9,847 nucleotides of DNA from Acidobacteriota bacterium (GTDB lineage: Bacteria > Acidobacteriota > Vicinamibacteria > Vicinamibacterales > UBA823). The first letter of the stretch is position 1. Each line of letters begins with the position of its first letter. Where the stretch lies: assembly GCA_003509065.1 (NCBI GenBank), contig DODG01000423.1:1-9847 (forward strand), written 5' to 3'. The translations under genes and the position numbers were made by a program. This document shows, piece after piece, positions 7,010 to 9,847 of this stretch. The notes beneath the pieces are model-generated. The model made no database searches and was not told the origin of the DNA. It was given only the letters and a program-made list of their open reading frames with translations.

Positions 7010-8155
7010 ATGTTAAATACAAATTCTGTCAAATCACTCCTTCACTACCTCACTCTGGTCTCGACACTTATTACCATGATATTTGTCGCAGAGTCCGTGT
7101 CGGCGCAACCTAGTTGGACAGAACGTATCAGCTTCGGTGGGGACTTTCGCCAACGACATGAAGGGTTTTATCAAGCCGACACGAAGGCTCGTCAACGCCT
7201 CCGGTTCCGGTTCCGCTTGACCGCAAACGCCAAGATTAACGACGATGTTAGCCTCGGTTTCCGTCTGGGCAGTGGCGACATGGGCAACCCAATCTCCACA
7301 AATCAAACCTTCACAAATCTCTTAACTCGGAAACCAATTAGTCTCGACCGGGCATTCTTCACGTGGAATCCGTCCGGAGCCAAGGCTTTGACGATTCGAG
7401 CAGGGAAATTCGGTCTGCCAGTCACTCGCACTCAAATGACCTTCGACAGTGATCTCAATTGGGAAGGTCTTTACCAGCAAATACGCACCTCCAGTGGTCC
7501 TGTCTCCCTGAGGCTAGTGACCGCACAGGTACCTTTAAAAGAAAACAAGAAAAGTCCAGATGCATTCTTGTTCGCTGGTTACGGGGAAATAGGAGTTAAG
7601 GTCGGAGCGCACAGTCTCCACCTTTCGGTCGCAGATTACGCTTTTCGCGATGTGGACGGGGTTGCTCTTGCTCAAATATCAGAAGATATCGGACGTAACA
7701 CCAATGCGCTGAGCAAGAATGCTGCTGGCGCCACAACAGGATTCAACTCTAATTTCAACCTCGTGGATCTCATTGCCCGCGGAACGTTTGATACTGGCCG
7801 AGCCAACTACCCCATTGAATTGACGGCTAACTTCGTCAAGAACACTAAAGCCGCAACCAGTGAAGATTATGGTTACTGGCTCACAGCGGCTTACGGGATT
7901 GCTTCAGAACCAGGGTCCTTCCAACTCTCGTATACATACGCCCACATTGAACGCGAAGCGGTCCTTTCAGTATTCACGTTTTCCGACACACCAGGAACCA
8001 ATATCGAAATGCATCAGCCGGTCATCTCCTACATGATTGCCCCTCGAGTGCACCTCGACTTCACCGGAATCTTTACAAAGAAGCTCGCAGTGAGTGCAGG
8101 CGCATCGAACAAGTTACTCAAACGAACCCAACTCGATGCAAGAGTGTCCTTTTAA
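7010..8155 (+). CDS. Putative outer-membrane beta-barrel porin
   Basis: The 381-residue protein begins with a long signal peptide (residues 1-32, hydrophobic LTLVSTLITMIFVA, cleavage near VSA/QP). The rest consists of alternating amphipathic strands typical of an outer-membrane barrel, including ISFGGDFRQRHEGFY (40-54), ARQRLRFRFRLTANAKI, and VSLGFRLGSGDMG. It ends in Val-Ser-Phe, and a terminal Phe is the classical recognition signal for the BAM insertion machinery. The opening strands resemble the 'putative porin' group (PF16930-like) found in several Gram-negative phyla. The likely role is diffusion of small solutes through the outer membrane, with unknown specificity. No Shine-Dalgarno sequence is visible before the ATG at 7010; a start at the internal Met23 would destroy the signal peptide, so 7010 is preferred. 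It is transcribed divergently from the nuclease gene. Confidence 0.85.
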   Translation: MLNTNSVKSLLHYLTLVSTLITMIFVAESVSAQPSWTERISFGGDFRQRHEGFYQADTKARQRLRFRFRLTANAKINDDVSLGFRLGSGDMGNPISTNQTFTNLLTRKPISLDRAFFTWNPSGAKALTIRAGKFGLPVTRTQMTFDSDLNWEGLYQQIRTSSGPVSLRLVTAQVPLKENKKSPDAFLFAGYGEIGVKVGAHSLHLSVADYAFRDVDGVALAQISEDIGRNTNALSKNAAGATTGFNSNFNLVDLIARGTFDTGRANYPIELTANFVKNTKAATSEDYGYWLTAAYGIASEPGSFQLSYTYAHIEREAVLSVFTFSDTPGTNIEMHQPVISYMIAPRVHLDFTGIFTKKLAVSAGASNKLLKRTQLDARVSF

Positions 8156-8225
8156 TGTTCAACTATAAGGAACCTCTTCAAACAATTCGCCATCGATGAC
8201 CTTCGACATATAGAATAATGCATCA

Positions 8226-8459
8226 ATGAAACTTGAGCGGAATGCACCATGTCACTGTGGCAGCGGCAAGAAATATAAAAAATGCTGCATGGCGAAATCC
8301 ACGCAGATTAGCTCGAGGACCGCTATGGTGCTGTTTACGCTCCTGATGCTTGCTGCTGTTCTAGGCGTCGCAATATCGATGAAGAATGCAGGTGATGGCG
8401 CTGGCAGCACTCGACGAATTTGGTCAGCCGAACACGGCCATTGGCACGACGTACAATAA
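8226..8459 (+). CDS. Small SEC-C zinc-motif protein with one membrane helix
   Basis: This 77-residue protein opens with PCHCGSGKKYKKCC (residues 8-21), a complete SEC-C motif (Cys9, Cys11, Cys20, Cys21). SEC-C is the zinc-binding tail best known from SecA, where it contacts SecB and ribosomes, and it also occurs in many small proteins. A single hydrophobic helix follows (about 33-51, AMVLFTLLMLAAVLGVAIS). A short tail ends in IWSAEHGHWHDVQ, whose three His (70, 72, 74) could bind metal. The Cys cluster before the helix and the Lys/Arg-rich N-terminus suggest the zinc module faces the cytoplasm. I recall similar WS-x-EHGHWH tails in other SEC-C proteins, but have not checked. There is no clear ribosome binding site. 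A 3-codon frame (8218-8229) ends over its start codon. It could act in protein export or as a metal sensor; neither is shown. Confidence 0.8.
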   Translation: MKLERNAPCHCGSGKKYKKCCMAKSTQISSRTAMVLFTLLMLAAVLGVAISMKNAGDGAGSTRRIWSAEHGHWHDVQ

Positions 8460-8584
8460 CACCTAATATTTTAGTTGCCATTCCGGTCAGTCTCCATTTG
8501 ACCGAGATTCGTCAACCTCCGCGTCTAGGGCCCAATGATTCCCATCTCGCAACTACTACCTATGCTCGGAGAAATTGCTAGAGA
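8460..8584 (+). other. Intergenic region with a short hairpin
   Basis: These 125 bases separate the SEC-C gene from the membrane-protein gene. The only structure seen is CGGTCA/TGACCG (8484-8489 and 8499-8504), a 6-bp stem with a 9-base loop and no T-tract, so a terminator is doubtful. GGAG at 8568-8571 lies 13 bases before the ATG at 8585, rather far for a ribosome binding site, while AGAG at 8580-8583 lies 10 bases before the alternative ATG at 8594. Confidence 0.4.
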
Positions 8585-9847
8585 ATGGCAACCATGACAC
8601 GTCGTGTCTTCTTGACCCCTCTCGCTCTGACACTGACCCTCACTCTCGTGTCATTAGTTGCACGTGTCAATAGTCACCCTTTACTCACTAATGCGTTCTG
8701 GAGTGCTAGTGCGGTTCTTTTAATCTGGCAAGTGGCTCTGTATCTACACTGTCGCCACTCTTCTAGCGAACGCAGTTTTCAGGTGAACATTCGACCACAA
8801 CATTACCTTCAAGCTGGTGTTCAATTAGCCGTATTCGGCTACTGGGGTTGGTACTGGCCACCTGTCTACGACATGGCTTGGCTTTTGCTCGCACAACTGC
8901 TCTTTGCCTATACGTTTGACATGCTTTTGCAGTGGACCCGCCGTGAGAGTTACGTAATCGGTTTCGGACCATTTCCTATCATCTTCAGTACAAACCTATT
9001 TCTCTGGTTTAGGGATGATTGGTTCTATCTGCAATTTCTCATGATTGGTGTTGGGTTTATGGGTAAGGAATTTATCCGCTGGAACCGACACGGAAAGCTC
9101 ACTCACATCTTTAACCCATCGGCTTTTTCGCTCGGCCTCTTCTCTTTGATTCTAATCGCCACAAATACGAGCGACCTTACTTGGGGCCACGAGATTGCAA
9201 CCACCCTTGTTCTTGCCCCGAACATTTATCTCTTCCTTTTTCTTATCGGGCTCGTGGTGATGTACTACTTTTCTATAACTTTGATAGCCGCATCGGCCGC
9301 TGCGATCCTATTTGCCTTGAGCGCACTTTATGCAGCTTTTACTGGGATCCCATATTTCCTTGATTCAGAAATTCCAGCGGCCGTGTTTCTTGGATTACAT
9401 CTTCTAGTAACAGATCCGTCAACTTCCCCTAAAACACCGATGGGTAAAGGTATTTTTGGCATATTTTATGGAACAGGTGTATTCGTGCTCTATGCGCTTC
9501 TTGGCGCACTTGGGGCGCCAACCTTTTACGACAAACTTTTGTGTGTGCCCCTACTGAATTTGAGCGTTAGACGCATCGATAGTCTAGTGCACAGCATTCA
9601 ACAGAATCGGATCCTATCTGGCTGGAATCTCGAATGGCCTTTCTCGCGAGCCAACTCACTCCATATCGCATCCTGGGCCGTCTTGTTTGCGACGATGACA
9701 GCTTTTGGTGCAACTGACGGTCGACACGTTGGAGATAGTCTTCCATTTTGGCAAAAGGCCTGCAGCAACGGTCAGCGTAACGCCTGTGAACGTCTGCTAT
9801 CAATTGAAACAGTTTATTGCGACGACAACTCCGGTTGGGCATGCAAT
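8585..9847 (+). CDS. NqrB/RnfD/UnbU-like polytopic membrane protein with C-terminal Sel1-like repeats, 3' truncated by window
   Basis: A frame of 421 codons is open from the ATG at 8585 to the window end. A TAG at 8579-8581 rules out an earlier start; the ATG at 8594 is an alternative. About ten hydrophobic helices span residues 8-310. The FNPSAFSLGL (176-185) and LLVTDPSTSPKTPMGKGIFG (273-292) segments are the signature of the NQR2/RnfD family and its UnbU relatives, which serve in membrane electron transfer or lie beside enediyne-type genes. The FMN-attachment motif SGAT of NqrB/RnfD is not seen; an FGAT at 374-377 lies after the membrane domain, in the wrong context. A last hydrophobic segment (about 358-375) is followed by Cys-rich Sel1-like helical repeats (WQKACSNGQRNACERL at 389-404, then a second repeat cut by the edge). 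Such repeats mediate protein contacts, probably in the periplasm. The partner and exact activity are unknown. Confidence 0.78.
   Translation, partial: MATMTRRVFLTPLALTLTLTLVSLVARVNSHPLLTNAFWSASAVLLIWQVALYLHCRHSSSERSFQVNIRPQHYLQAGVQLAVFGYWGWYWPPVYDMAWLLLAQLLFAYTFDMLLQWTRRESYVIGFGPFPIIFSTNLFLWFRDDWFYLQFLMIGVGFMGKEFIRWNRHGKLTHIFNPSAFSLGLFSLILIATNTSDLTWGHEIATTLVLAPNIYLFLFLIGLVVMYYFSITLIAASAAAILFALSALYAAFTGIPYFLDSEIPAAVFLGLHLLVTDPSTSPKTPMGKGIFGIFYGTGVFVLYALLGALGAPTFYDKLLCVPLLNLSVRRIDSLVHSIQQNRILSGWNLEWPFSRANSLHIASWAVLFATMTAFGATDGRHVGDSLPFWQKACSNGQRNACERLLSIETVYCDDNSGWACN

Noticed and set aside
8218..8229. Mini-frame Met-His-Gln-stop overlapping the SEC-C start codon as a translational coupler
   Set aside because: Three codons are easily met by chance and no ribosome site precedes them.
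8484..8504. CGGTCA/TGACCG hairpin as a terminator after the SEC-C gene
   Set aside because: The stem is only 6 bp with a 9-base loop and no T-tract follows.
9181..9363. 60-codon plus-strand frame inside the NqrB/RnfD-like gene
   Set aside because: It is in a different frame from the 421-codon membrane protein, which explains this stretch with hydrophobic helices.

Overview
The window reads as a stretch of chromosome from a Gram-negative, probably environmental bacterium. Most gene products carry Sec signal peptides, one is a beta-barrel porin ending in Phe, and one is a secreted alpha-L-rhamnosidase. A copper monooxygenase of the redoxin/cytochrome-linked type, next to an NHL-propeller lyase and small secreted companions, is a combination I associate with Acidobacteriota (Vicinamibacteria-like lineages). 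That assignment is inference from gene content, not proven. There is no rRNA, tRNA, CRISPR array, transposase or recognisable attachment site. Coding density is very high, with no gene-free stretch over about 125 bases.

Layout. (A) 2-3290, plus strand: the 3' part of a type II copper ascorbate-dependent monooxygenase (PHM-like), cut by the window edge; a perfect 12-bp stem hairpin; then a tight three-gene run (gaps of 19 and 20 bases) encoding a secreted protein of unknown function, a secreted six-bladed NHL propeller resembling peptidyl-alpha-hydroxyglycine alpha-amidating lyase (PAL), and a 120-residue secreted protein. (B) 3277-6890, minus strand: an exported GH78 alpha-L-rhamnosidase, convergent with and overlapping block A by 14 bases, and upstream of it a stand-alone RecB/Cas4-like PD-(D/E)XK nuclease in clearly AT-richer DNA. 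(C) 7010-9847, plus strand, divergent from B: a putative porin, a very small SEC-C zinc-motif membrane protein, and a large membrane protein of the NqrB/RnfD/UnbU type whose C-terminus enters Sel1-like repeats before the window ends.

How the genes may work together. The most interesting unit is block A. In animals, C-terminal peptide amidation needs two activities, a copper monooxygenase (PHM) and a zinc lyase (PAL), and here homologues of both lie two genes apart. All six copper-ligand positions of PHM and the Arg, three His and Tyr of the PAL active site can be picked out by eye. Whether the bacterial pair acts on peptides or on another N- or O-linked substrate cannot be told from sequence. 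The rhamnosidase and porin fit a lifestyle of scavenging rhamnose-containing glycans or glycosides, but nothing in the sequence ties them to one regulon.
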